Shown piece by piece: positions 22,275 through 32,500 of a stretch of DNA of 64,000 bases. The DNA comes from Purpureocillium takamizusanense. Its lineage: Eukaryota; Ascomycota; Sordariomycetes; Hypocreales; Ophiocordycipitaceae. Both the position numbers and the translations under genes were made by a program. Numbering within the stretch: the first letter of the stretch is position 1; every line of letters starts with the position of its first letter. The stretch covers positions 1 through 64,000 of the forward strand of contig NC_063068.1 in NCBI RefSeq assembly GCF_022605165.1, given 5' to 3'. The notes beneath the pieces are model-generated. The model searched no databases and was not told the origin of the DNA. It worked only from the letters and a program-made list of their open reading frames with translations.

Positions 22275-23297
22275 ATGACTCGCGGCGGCGGCGGCGGCGG
22301 CGGCGCATCGTCGCCCCTTCCCCCCTCCCCCTTCCTGCTCCCTCCCGCGACGCCGTCCGAGCTCCTCACGCACACGCTCGCACACCTGAGGCACCCAACC
22401 ACACTCATCGTTTGCTGGCCCAAGGAGCAGTTTGTCGAGGCGCTCGTGCAGGACGTTCGCCAGCAGCAACAGCAGCAGCTGGAGCAGGAACAAGAAGAGC
22501 AACGGCCACACGTAGCACCGCGTGGCGACGACACAGCAGATGAGAATGGAGAAGGGGGCGCGGGCGCGAGCGCGAGCACGGCAGTCGATGCTCAAGGGGG
22601 GTCCGGTACCGCCGAGAGCCAGCAGCGGCCCGCGATACCAGCCCAACAACTCCTCTCCGCGACCCTCCTGCAGGTCTCCATCTCGCGCCACATCCGCATG
22701 CTCTTCGTCCCGAGCGTCGTCCACCTGCGCGCCCACCTTGCCGCTTCCTCCTTCTCTGGCACCATCTCGTCATCTTCTACCCCTCCTCCTCCACCGGCGG
22801 GACACCCGCCGCCACAGTCCGACATCATGGCCCCGCCAGCAGGGGATGGCAAAGGCGGCGACGGCGACGACGCCTGTCCCCGCAACAGGAGGCCGACAAC
22901 AAGGCAGCACCACCGCCAACAACAACACCGACCTCTGCTCCTCGTCTACGGCCTCTTGGAGCTGCATCGCGACGGCACCGAATGGTCCGCCCGAGGGCTC
23001 AACGCCTCGCTCGCGGAGCTCGTCGAGTGCGCCGCTCGCTGTGGTGGGCTGGTGCCCGTGCTCGTGGAGCCAAGGCGCATGGAACGCGACAAAGGCGCTG
23101 ACTTTGGGGGCCAGCATCATCACGATGGAGGGGCCAGCAGCTGCAGCAGCCCCGAGCTGCTGGCCGCCTTGGCAGAGCCGGTGCCCATCTTGAGCGGTGC
23201 GGAGCGCCGGCGCGACGGTTCGTGGCGTGGCAAGACGGTGCCCATCAGGAGGGTCCTCGCGCGGTGGTTTGACGTGCCGCCGCCGGCTGGTGGGTGA
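22275..23297 (+). CDS. Uncharacterised low-complexity protein, 340 aa
   Basis: Single-exon open frame; I do not recognise the family. It begins with a run of Gly from a (CGG)n tract, then a segment of alternating helix/strand character (LTHTLAHLRHPTTLIVCWPK, FVEALVQDV), a Gln-rich insert, LLSATLLQVSISRHIRMLFV, a Pro/Ser/His-rich linker, and finally LLLVYGLLELHRDGTEWSAR with LAELVECAARCGGLVPVLVE. The two ordered parts have the rhythm of a RecA-like alpha/beta domain with no Walker A motif, as in some recombination-mediator or Elongator subunits, but that is only an impression. Its 3' end faces NUF2 at 229 bp. Low-complexity inserts may be strain-variable. Confidence 0.65.
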   Translation: MTRGGGGGGGASSPLPPSPFLLPPATPSELLTHTLAHLRHPTTLIVCWPKEQFVEALVQDVRQQQQQQLEQEQEEQRPHVAPRGDDTADENGEGGAGASASTAVDAQGGSGTAESQQRPAIPAQQLLSATLLQVSISRHIRMLFVPSVVHLRAHLAASSFSGTISSSSTPPPPPAGHPPPQSDIMAPPAGDGKGGDGDDACPRNRRPTTRQHHRQQQHRPLLLVYGLLELHRDGTEWSARGLNASLAELVECAARCGGLVPVLVEPRRMERDKGADFGGQHHHDGGASSCSSPELLAALAEPVPILSGAERRRDGSWRGKTVPIRRVLARWFDVPPPAGG

Positions 23298-23526
23298 AAA
23301 AGCTGTAGAGAAACTCAAGATACGAGAAAGCAGTACCGGTTTGTTCATCATGGTGTTCCCAGTGTCTATGCAAAACGCACACCGAGTCCGTACGCAATTC
23401 CCAAAGCCCACGCAAAGTATCCCAACCCCAACGCCAGACTATGGTATCATCTCGCCCCCTTTCTTTCATGCACGCATACAAGCCACCATCCAGAACGCCG
23501 CCGCCGCACGCCATCGGCACACGCGC

Positions 23527-24995
23527 TTACTGCCCAATCGTCTGCTCCATCTCCGTTATGTACAGCTTGATGTGGGCCTCCATCTTGAGGTACTCATCGT
23601 ACGCGGTGTGGACCTCGTTCTCGATGTTCTCCTTGAGGTCGAGCATCTAGTAACGTAGCGGTAGTCAGCCAGGAAAGTCCCGGGAGAAGCAGACGCTGAG
23701 AGGGAAATGAGAGATGGGCTTACCTTCTTCTCCGTCTGCTCGATGCGCACCCTCCGAATCTCCATCTCCTTGGTCTTCTCCGTGTGCTCCTCCGTCAGGC
23801 GTTTATGGACGGCCCGCAGCTCGTGCATCTTCTCCTTGGCCTCGTGCGCCTTTTGCCCGCTCTGCTCGCGGAGCTTCTCCGTCCGCTCCGTCCACTTGGC
23901 CAGCTGCCGCCGCAGCATCTGCTCGGCGCGCTCCACCTCGCGCGCGTTGTTGCCCCTCTCGGAGAGCGCGTCGCGCTGCTTGGCGTTGCGCGCCATCTCC
24001 TCCTCCTCCTTGCCCAGCTCCGCCGCGATCTCGTCCAGGATCTTGATGCACGACGCCACGTCCGCCGACACCACGGTGAAGGAGTCGGCCGACGTCTGCA
24101 GCGCGCGGGCCCGGCGGTCCAGCGCGTCGATGTGCGCCTTGTCGTTGTTGAGGATCTCGCGCAGCTCCGCGAGGTTGTCCTGCAGCGCCGACGGGCTCTG
24201 CAGCATGTACGGCCGCAGCTTGGCGCTCTCCTGCTTGAGCGTCATCTTGTCTTGCGTCCGTTGCTCGAGCGCGCTCGTCAGCTCGCCCTTCTTCTGCTTG
24301 GCGTCCTCGAGGCGCATCGCCACCTTCTTCTGGTTCTCGCGGAGCTCGAGCAGCCGGCTCTTGAGCTCCTCGTTGCGCATCGTCTTCTCCCGCACCTGCG
24401 CCTCCATGGCCTTGCGGTTGTGTCGCATGTCCTCGAGGCGCGCCTCGTTGTCCTGGTTCTCGGCGTAGAGCGTCTCGATGCGCGACTTGGCCGACTCGGT
24501 CTTGTTGAAGTGCTCGTCGATGACGCTCGTCTGCGACTCGCGGAAGCGCACAAAGTTGATGAGGTAGCTGAAGATCTTGACGAGCCGCTCGTACGTCGGC
24601 TTGTACAGGTCGTTGAACGTAAAGTCGGTGATGCCGCACTCGAACAGAAGCCTCCGCAGCGACACGTAGAAGCCCATGAGATTGCGAGTGTCGGGTGGGA
24701 TCACGTCGGCGAACTCGCCGCACACGTCTTCCGCCGCGGCGCGCATCGCCGGTTCGACCGTCTCGCGCGTCGCATTGAGCAACAGCTCGGCGAACCACTC
24801 GAAGATTTGTTGCACGTGCGACGGGTTCGGTTTCTGCAGGTCGGCAACGGTAAAGTTGATGCCTATATCGGTGATGCAGCCCACGATCTCGCGGTCGGGC
24901 AGGCGCATGAACGCGTCGGCTTCCTCTTCCTTCTTGCGAGACCGGCTCTGCTGCTGGTTCGAGGGGATGATGCTCATCCGCGGGTTGTATGCCAT
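23527..24995 (-). CDS. NUF2: Kinetochore protein NUF2 (Ndc80 complex)
   Basis: Exons 24995-23724 and 23646-23527 encode 463 residues. I start at the Met of [16 protein letters not shown]; an upstream in-frame Met at 25010 is less likely. The N-terminal calponin-homology domain (about residues 25-160) is typical: [37 protein letters not shown] and [20 protein letters not shown]. The rest is one long coiled coil that pairs with Ndc80 and binds Spc24-Spc25. The second exon restores the terminal coil ([20 protein letters not shown]). NUF2 links kinetochores to spindle microtubules. Extended open frames on the opposite strand here are codon-bias shadows. Confidence 0.97.
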
Positions 24996-25433
24996 CTTGA
25001 AAGTTTGCAAGCGGCGCGATTAATGGGTTGGTTGTCGCGTTGTATGTCGGTGATGTGTCGCGCTTGGCTCTTGGAAGGCGGCGCGATAAACACTTGACGC
25101 GTTGCTGGAGGAACACTGGGCCCCACGACGGCACGTGACTCAACTCGCCTTCACAACCACGTTCACCAAGCACGAGCCCTCACGTCATTGCTCAGACGGA
25201 TCGCATTCCTAAGAAGTGATGGTGCACGATAAATGAGTATACCTATCTAGATTCAAATGAACAGTCTCTTCATCTGATATGGTCGTCACAACGATGCGGT
25301 CCATCCTCTCACCACTCGCAACGCGCTCTGCACACATCATGTCCACTTCTTATATCGTAAACGCTTTCTTATACAAACGCACAGCGCATGTCTCCAATTC
25401 GTAGTCGTACACTTCTCCCCATCCGCCGTGCCT
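24996..25433. other. Intergenic
   Basis: Promoter of NUF2 and 3' flank of the thioredoxin gene, which run in the same direction. No gene, repeat or structure noted. Confidence 0.5.
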
Positions 25434-26098
25434 TTACTGAAGGAGGTTCCGCAACCCCTCGACCAGGGCGGGCGGATTCGCGCCAACCACCTCACCAACC
25501 TTCTTTCCGCCCTTGAAGAAGAAAAAGGTCGGCATCGCCCGCACGCCCAGCGCCTGCGTCACCGCTTGTACCTCGTCGACGTCAAACTTGACAAAGTGCA
25601 CCTTGTCCTTGAACTCGGCCTCCTCGGAATGCCTGTCATGTCGTCAGCCACCCAGCCTCTTTATCGCAACGAAACCGCAAAGGCCTCCGCCGATCAATCG
25701 CCACCTGCTAAAGGCAAGGACCGACCGACGGCAACAGATGATACGGATGAACAATAGAGACGAAGCAGTACAGGGCTTTTATGCGTACTTGGCCAGGATG
25801 GGCGCAATGGCCTTGCATGGCCCGCACCACGTCGCGAAGCAATCAACGATGACGTTCTCGTTGTCCGACACGACCTTTTGGAACTCCTCCGCGCTGTGAG
25901 AGACGCACCACAGAATCAGCGGAATGTTACCACAGCTGGGGGTGGTAGTATCGGACGGGTCGGCGTCACTCACCTCTTGACCTCGTGGACGATCCTCCGC
26001 GCGGGCGTCGAGTGAAAGGCCCTGAATGCGGCTTGGGCCGTGACGCCGCTTAGCCTGGCCTGCGGCGCGAGGGACCGGACGAGACGGGCTGAAAACAT
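25434..26098 (-). CDS. Mitochondrial thioredoxin, 142 aa
   Basis: Three exons: 26098-25974, 25893-25789 and 25632-25434. Residues 1-35 ([18 protein letters not shown], then [10 protein letters not shown]) form a mitochondrial presequence with an R-rich cleavage region. The catalytic centre [17 protein letters not shown] (WCGPC at 64-68) is spliced in frame to [20 protein letters not shown], and the cis-Pro loop is [15 protein letters not shown]. It reduces protein disulfides in the matrix. The second intron begins with GTACGC inside the lysine codon of LAK. Length after removal of the presequence (about 105 residues) is normal for a thioredoxin. Confidence 0.96.
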
Positions 26099-27145
26099 GT
26101 TTATACTCGCGTCTATTTGGAATGATGCAAGAAGAGAGATGGAGTCGGCCACGTGCGTTGGCAAGGTTGTGAGGTGCTCAATGAACAACGTCCTCACAAT
26201 TGTTAGCGTCACGAACAGGTTCAGACGCGGATGAGCTAAGCAGTTCCACTGGCATCCCGGCGCGCTGGCCCATCCCGGCGCGACATCTCCCACCCCCGCG
26301 ACGAGGCAAGATGATGCATCGACACCGACAGTCACAGTCACAGCTGACAGGCTGCGGCTCTTGACCGAGGCATTCAATCATCTCTTGGCTAGATTAATTG
26401 CATGCGCTGGGGTCGTCTGCATCCGGAGGAGTTGAACCCAATGCCCTTGATCCCTGAGGCCCGCAGCCCCTGCAGTCACAGTCATGCACGCACACCAGAT
26501 TGGGAGACAACTCAAATCATTCATTTTCTATCCGCATCCCGAGTCCTTGGAGCGCGCCTTGCTAATAATCCAACTAGACACGCTCGTCATGCTCGACCGA
26601 CCCATCCCGCGGGCCAGGATCCCACGCATTGGATGCTAGATGGAAACCATGTCCATCCTCCAAAACAAAAAAGCTCAAGGGACCATCTCTTTCCGACGCA
26701 CGGGTATCATATGCGGTGTATGTACGAATAATATAGCGAGGCAAAATCAGAAATGTCCAATAACATGGAGCTGCGACCAGTTGAGAAAGGCAGGCTCCAT
26801 GAAGTGTGTCGTACAAAGAGCAGAGTCAGTTGCAGCAGCTTCCTGTTGTGATTTTCCAAGTTTTTATCCTTTTTTGATGTGACTTTCTTTGTTTTCCAAG
26901 TTTTTTTTCTTTTTGGATTTTTTGCTTTATCCAAGGAAATAGTAAAAGAGTGACTTCGGTCAGTGTCGAATGCGCTGGACGAACACAAAGGAAATAGGAA
27001 GCTGCATTCTTCGCCCGGGTCTGTGGAGTATGGTATCGCGATGCCGCCAAACAATATTTTGGCTGTCGACGCGTGGGAAGCTGCTCTGCATCTGACTCTG
27101 CTCTTGTTAGAACACTCCAATGGGTCGCCTGCCCTCTCCTCACAC
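26099..27145. other. Intergenic, about 1 kb
   Basis: Promoter of the thioredoxin gene and 3' flank of the next gene. It contains T-rich tracts near 26850-26930 (TTTTTATCC, TTTTTTTTC types). No gene supported. Confidence 0.5.
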
Positions 27146-29527
27146 CTAGTGCTTTTCGAGAGATTCTCTCGGATAGATATCCAAAAGCCTGGCGCTCCCG
27201 GCGCTAAAGTTCCTGCTGTGACCTTGACCAACATTCACGCTCCTGGCACGTTGGACATCGGCCTTTTCCAGGCTCACTGGGCTGACTGGCGACACGGGCG
27301 AGACCTCGCTGTCATCGTCACCAGACTCCATGTTCATTAAGACTTCGTGGCTTCGCATCGTGTCGCGATTGTGCAGGTGGTACTGGACGAGATGGGGTCT
27401 GGCCCCTACAGCGCCCCATTTGACGTCGCCCTCGCGCATCGGCTCGTCCTCGTCACTGCTGGGTCGGCCCTCTCCAGACGGCCGCCCAGCCATCGCGACG
27501 CCAGAATGTCGGCGCGGGGCTAACCGCGATAGGTAGTCGTCGTCGGTAATGGCCGCTTCATCCGGCGTGCCGCTGGAGGGAGACTCTGTCATGGCATGGT
27601 CCCGATGGTTGGCCTTGGCAATGCTGTCCCGCAAAGTGGCAGACCGCTTGCTGCCGATCCGTCCAGACAACCAGGATCCCTCGGAGTCAATGGATGCGAG
27701 TGAGATGGACTGGTATGGATCCTCTACCGACTGGGCACCATATACCTTATCGTCTGACCTGGACGCGGCTTGGGCACCCTCAATAAGTCGGGGCGCAGAC
27801 GAGGGCGTACCAAGGCGACTCGACACGGTCGGCCGGGATTCTGTCTCGGGCGTCTTCACCTCGGCAACCATGGGCAAAGGCGGCGGCTCCGACTCGGGCG
27901 ACTGCACACGCGAGTCGGGGGGGGATAGCGGAAAATCGGGGAGGTCTTCGCGGAACCGCGACCGCGTTCGTTTAGGTGCGGCACCGACTTTGCTGGCAAG
28001 GTAATTCGGGTGCGAGACATCTTCGCCTTGTAGCTTCGCGAGCGCCTCCGCCTGCGCTTGAGCGGCAGCTTGCATCTCCTCGCGAGACGTGTTGGAGAAC
28101 GAGGACGGGCCGGAGTTGCGTCTGCTTCGTCCTCCCCATCTCAGAAACGAGGTAATGGACAGGCGAGCATGCTTGTTGCTGCCCACTGAGTCCTTGCGCG
28201 GCTCATCGTCGACTACCATGCGGTCCTTGTCCGAGCCGAGGGTCGACTTGGACAGCGACTTTTTGGCGCGTAGGAGCCCACCGAGGAGGGAGCCCTGCGA
28301 TGCTGTTGACGCTTGGGCCTCACGGGCAGCGGGTAACTTGGTGTGCGCCGCGGTACTAGCGGCGGCAGCTTGATGGTCGGTTTCTGTTGACTCCTCTTTT
28401 GGTAGAGTCTCGGAGCGGTGAAACGATTCTAACGGCTCCTTAGACGATGTCTGTTCCAATTCAGACAAGGGCTCCCCCGTGGGTGATGCTCGTCTCTTGG
28501 AGGAGGTTACCACAGCCGAAGGTGGGTCGATGCCCAACCCAACCAGCTCACGGCCCAGGACACCACGTTCGAGATTCTCGGGCGGCGGCGTCCCCGACTT
28601 TCGGGCCTCTGCCTCGTCTCGCCGTTGCTTCTCGGCCCTGCGCGCCAGCCTGCGCTCGACGCGCTCCTGCTCGAGTTGGCGCTTTCTCTCACGTCTGCGG
28701 TTGTCGCGCTCCATGAGTTCTCGCAGGTCGCTGGCGTCGAGCCCGTCGGCAAGGTCATCGATACGCTTGCGAGAATCCAGACCTCCCTCCGGAATGGCAT
28801 CCCACTCAGCAATCCGCTTCTTCTGAGTCCCAGACGCGGCTGGGTCGGAGGCTCGCGAGGGCGTCCATCGGGACCCTTGGGCGTAACGAAGCGTCGGCCG
28901 CGGCGCCAGGGAATCCAGAGCGGAAATTTTGTAGGCGACAAAGTCGGAGTCGGACGATCGGCTGGAGCGAATCGAGTCTGGGAGCGGCAGCGAGATGTTT
29001 GACGTGGGTTTGTCCCATTGGCCCGTGGTGGCGTTCGTCTTGGCCCTCTTACTGCTCTGCTTGGTCAAGGCTCCTCCAGTGGTCGAGGCGTCAACGCCGA
29101 GCCGGGTAGGCATGTGAGCGCTCATAGCCTTGATCTCGGCCTCTCTCTCGTGGTCCTCTCGCCTCCTCTTGCTGCTGCGTCTTCTCGAGGGAGGCGGATT
29201 GATTCTGTGGTGAAGGGTCGGTGTGCGCGTCCAGCCGAGCTCCTGCTGACCGGTATCAGCGGCGCCGCCGGCGCGACCAGCTGGCTGGCGAGCGGCATGG
29301 GGTCTGTCTACTCGAATCGAGTCGTTACGACCGGGCGAGAAGCTGTACGTCCGCGGGCGGCGGCGGAGCTTGACGGGCTCGGTTCGCTGCTTCTTCTTGG
29401 ACGCGGCCCTCGCGGCGGCAACGCCCTCGTCATGACCGTGAAGCTGCGGACCCTCGCCATCCGAGAGGGCCGCGCCGCTTCTGGACCGCTTGCGAGAGCT
29501 CTTGCGGCGAAAGGGCCACAGGGCCAT
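27146..29527 (-). CDS. Large disordered basic/Ser-rich protein
   Basis: Single-exon frame of about 793 residues from the Met of MALWPFRRKSSRKRSRSGAA; an in-frame Met at 29569 would add 14 residues but lacks the conserved look. I do not recognise a folded domain. The sequence is rich in Ser, Arg, Glu and Pro, with a basic coiled stretch (REERKRQLEQE-type, about residues 280-330) and a C-terminal triple SPVSP run. Short patches look conserved rather than random (MALWPFRRKS, RRRPRTYSFSPGRNDSIRV, SISSFLRWGGRSRR-like), which supports a real gene. Such proteins are often scaffold or signalling substrates; no function is claimed. Confidence 0.75.
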   Translation of the reverse strand: MALWPFRRKSSRKRSRSGAALSDGEGPQLHGHDEGVAAARAASKKKQRTEPVKLRRRPRTYSFSPGRNDSIRVDRPHAARQPAGRAGGAADTGQQELGWTRTPTLHHRINPPPSRRRSSKRRREDHEREAEIKAMSAHMPTRLGVDASTTGGALTKQSSKRAKTNATTGQWDKPTSNISLPLPDSIRSSRSSDSDFVAYKISALDSLAPRPTLRYAQGSRWTPSRASDPAASGTQKKRIAEWDAIPEGGLDSRKRIDDLADGLDASDLRELMERDNRRRERKRQLEQERVERRLARRAEKQRRDEAEARKSGTPPPENLERGVLGRELVGLGIDPPSAVVTSSKRRASPTGEPLSELEQTSSKEPLESFHRSETLPKEESTETDHQAAAASTAAHTKLPAAREAQASTASQGSLLGGLLRAKKSLSKSTLGSDKDRMVVDDEPRKDSVGSNKHARLSITSFLRWGGRSRRNSGPSSFSNTSREEMQAAAQAQAEALAKLQGEDVSHPNYLASKVGAAPKRTRSRFREDLPDFPLSPPDSRVQSPESEPPPLPMVAEVKTPETESRPTVSSRLGTPSSAPRLIEGAQAASRSDDKVYGAQSVEDPYQSISLASIDSEGSWLSGRIGSKRSATLRDSIAKANHRDHAMTESPSSGTPDEAAITDDDYLSRLAPRRHSGVAMAGRPSGEGRPSSDEDEPMREGDVKWGAVGARPHLVQYHLHNRDTMRSHEVLMNMESGDDDSEVSPVSPVSPVSLEKADVQRARSVNVGQGHSRNFSAGSARLLDIYPRESLEKH

Positions 29528-32500
29528 GGTGGCGTCGGGTTGTGTCGTTTCGCGTGGGATCAGTTGCAAGTCGTCGTTGTACGCGAGTCGGATGTTATGA
29601 CAGGACTAGGCGGCTCGTATGGTTGCATCGTGGTCGTGTAATTAAATGTCGGGTCTCGAGGTCATGCATTCGCCAGACAAATCGTTGGGCGCGGCGACGG
29701 TGACCGCCCGTGCGGGTGTTCGTGGCACGGCGAAAAATACGCTGGTGCTATATCGGTCTCGGCGACGACGGGGAAGGGTCCGCTGAAGACACAGGCGAGC
29801 GACAAGAGAAGGGCCGTGCAGCGCGTGTGGACGATACGCGTTGGGTGCCAAAGGAGCGAGGCGCGCCGCTGTGGTATGCAGCAATCAATCGGCTCTTGCG
29901 GTGTGCCGGCGCTGCGGGGAGTAGGGTGAGTTTGACCTTTGCTTCGTTCCTCCCGAGGGCTTCCTTGGCGAGGGCAGGATGTAAATGCGAGTCGTCGAGT
30001 CGAATACGTATGGAAGCAGCCCGTCTATCGGTTAAGATGCCCCAGCGTGTGGAGTGTTGAGAAGGGTCGAGGCGGTGGCAGCAGATGGCCCTGGATAAGA
30101 TGTGCGTGCGTGCGTGCGTGCAGGCGAGCGAGGGGGCGATACGAGCAGGCAGAGGAGCAGAATCGAACAGAGAAGTTGGACCCAACGTAATTGGAGCCGA
30201 GGGTGGCGGGAGGGAATGCGATTAAAAATGGCGGCCATTCCGCCTGGGGGAGCGGCCAGGATGGCAGGATGGGAGGGCCGTCGACGGCGTCTGTCTGTCT
30301 GTCTGTGTGTGGGCGTCTCTGTCCCGCCTGTGTCTGTGTGAGCGAGGTGGCTGTCGTGGGCCCTGCCAGACCAGAAGGGGGGGAGGAGTCGCTGGGGATG
30401 CTTGCTGGGACTGGGCGGATACACGTCCCGTGGGGCGCTGGAGAAAAAGGTAAAGTAGGTATGTACCTCGACTTGGCACAGTACGAAATGCAACAGCAGC
30501 GGCGGGGGGAGCAGGCAGGACTGAGCTGCGTTGCGGCGCCTCCCCAGGTAATGGATCCATCCACCCTTGTGCCCTTCCCTCCTTCCGTCGCCGCCTCCTT
30601 TAACCTCCAACCATTCACGGTCCAGGAGCAGTCACGTCTGGACGCCCGCTCTGTGCTTGTTTCTTGGACGAAATGGCTGGGGCCCGTCATGCACTGGATT
30701 GGCGGACAAAGCACTGACACCATCCACAATTCCACTTCAACACACTCACTCCCATCCCCGTCCACTCCTGGATCGGGCCCGCCCACTGCCGCTGCCGCCC
30801 ACCCTGGCATCCTGGCCTGGTCTGGCCTGGCCTGCCCGGCAAAAGACGGCGGGCTTGGCTTCCATTGCTTGGAACGCTGAAGCGTCCGGGATGGAGCGTG
30901 CGCTTGGTTCTTATTAGCGTCCTGTCCTGCTGGCTCTTCCCACCGATCGGGGGGGCCACGCTCGGGAACCCGCCGCCACGGACGCATCCAAGGTTGCCCG
31001 GGTTGGTGGCGGGACTGGCTGGCGAGGAGCGGCGCCTTGGGTGGTGAGAGACCTTCCAGGGCTGTGCCGCAGACACTCGACCAGGAGCGCCCCAGGACAA
31101 GCTTGTCGTCCGCCCCTGAGTGCGAGGGCATCTTCGGGGGGCATTGAGGCGTAGGTTGCAGCACGCGCCTCACAGAAGGCGCAGCACAGGCTGCTCAGCA
31201 CAACACGGGCAGCACGCAGCACAGGCGGCGACGATGGAGACGGCTGCTGGGTCGCGACCCATCAGTCAGTGGGCTGGCACCCGCCCCGCCAACAGGCGGG
31301 CAGAGTGTGTGGATGGCGTCGGGTGGGATCCATGGCGTGGAATGGAATGGCACCAGCAGGCTCCGCCAGCCGCCTGCCGGGCTCCCGCCATGCACGCCGT
31401 GCAATTCAGTCCAAGCGGCCGCCGGGTTGGGAGGCGTCGACCCGATCCGGGCGTATGGCTTGCCCCGGAGCAATTTTTGGCTCAACCCGCTGCGGCCGAG
31501 CGATCAAACGTCAGTGCTGAAAGCCTTGGAGCCGCCGCTCGGCCAGAAGAGCCTGTTTGACCGCGGGAGAAGCCCCTAGGTCCCAGAAACAATCTCCACC
31601 ACACCCATCACGGCGCTGGCTGACTGCGCTGCCTCGACTGCCTCCCCGAAACTCGATGGCGGGCGACCGTGGCTGGAAGACAAGCCCACGTGCATTTCGC
31701 ACAGTACCACCATCAAGGCATATTGGAGCTTACCTACTAAGAAAGTAACTGCTACCAGGTAGGGGGTGCGGTCCCTCGCACAGGCTGCCTGCCCTGGCAG
31801 CACACCTAGCACCAGACAGCTTGTTGGCGGTGCCCGAGGGTACCGGGCGGCGGCATTCTCTTTCCATGCATACGCAACAGCGCCTTACCTGGGTCAGGCA
31901 GACACTCTTTCTGCTATAAAGGGTAGGTAGATACTGTACATGCTACGCATCACCAACCGGCCTACAAAACGCGAAGAGTCGGAAGGCCCCATTGGGACAA
32001 AGTCGCCTAAATAAAAGCTGCACGGTATCATTTTGTACTTACTGTACCGTGCTGCATTGTGCAGTGCAGTCAGCCAGCACAGGCTGGAGGAGCGGGCTGG
32101 CTGGAAAGTGCAGGCGCTACTGGTCCCTCTTTGCTCCTGCCCTCTCGATGGATGTTTCCATGATGCAAGTTCCAACACTCCATGCCGGCCCCGCGTTCCG
32201 GCCAGCCAGCAATTGTCATTGCCACGCCCTCAGACCACCATGTATGTCCGTCCCATCCCAGCTTGTGTGCCGTTGGCTTTGTTGCTCGATTGCGCAACAA
32301 TACCACCAAATCCGTCCACCTCAGCCACCAACCGCTGCGAAGCACCCAGTATGCATAAGGTCCGGCATGTACGGTACAGCACAGTTTGGACGCAGGCACA
32401 ACACAGCACCGCAACGCACCGCACCGCACCGAATCGCACGCACCGGGGGACACACCGATCGTTCCAGATTCGACCGCCCCTCCCGGTTCCGTCCCGTCTT

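Noticed and set aside
23784..25097. 437-codon plus-strand open frame opposite NUF2, and a 456-codon minus frame overlapping NUF2
   Set aside because: Both are shadows of NUF2 created by strong G/C preference at third positions; their sequences are Arg/Leu/Ala- or Arg/Gly-rich without domains.
30025..31173. 382-codon minus-strand frame in the gene-poor interval
   Set aside because: Low-complexity Pro/Ser/Arg composition, overlapping equally long frames on the other strand, no domain and no convincing start.
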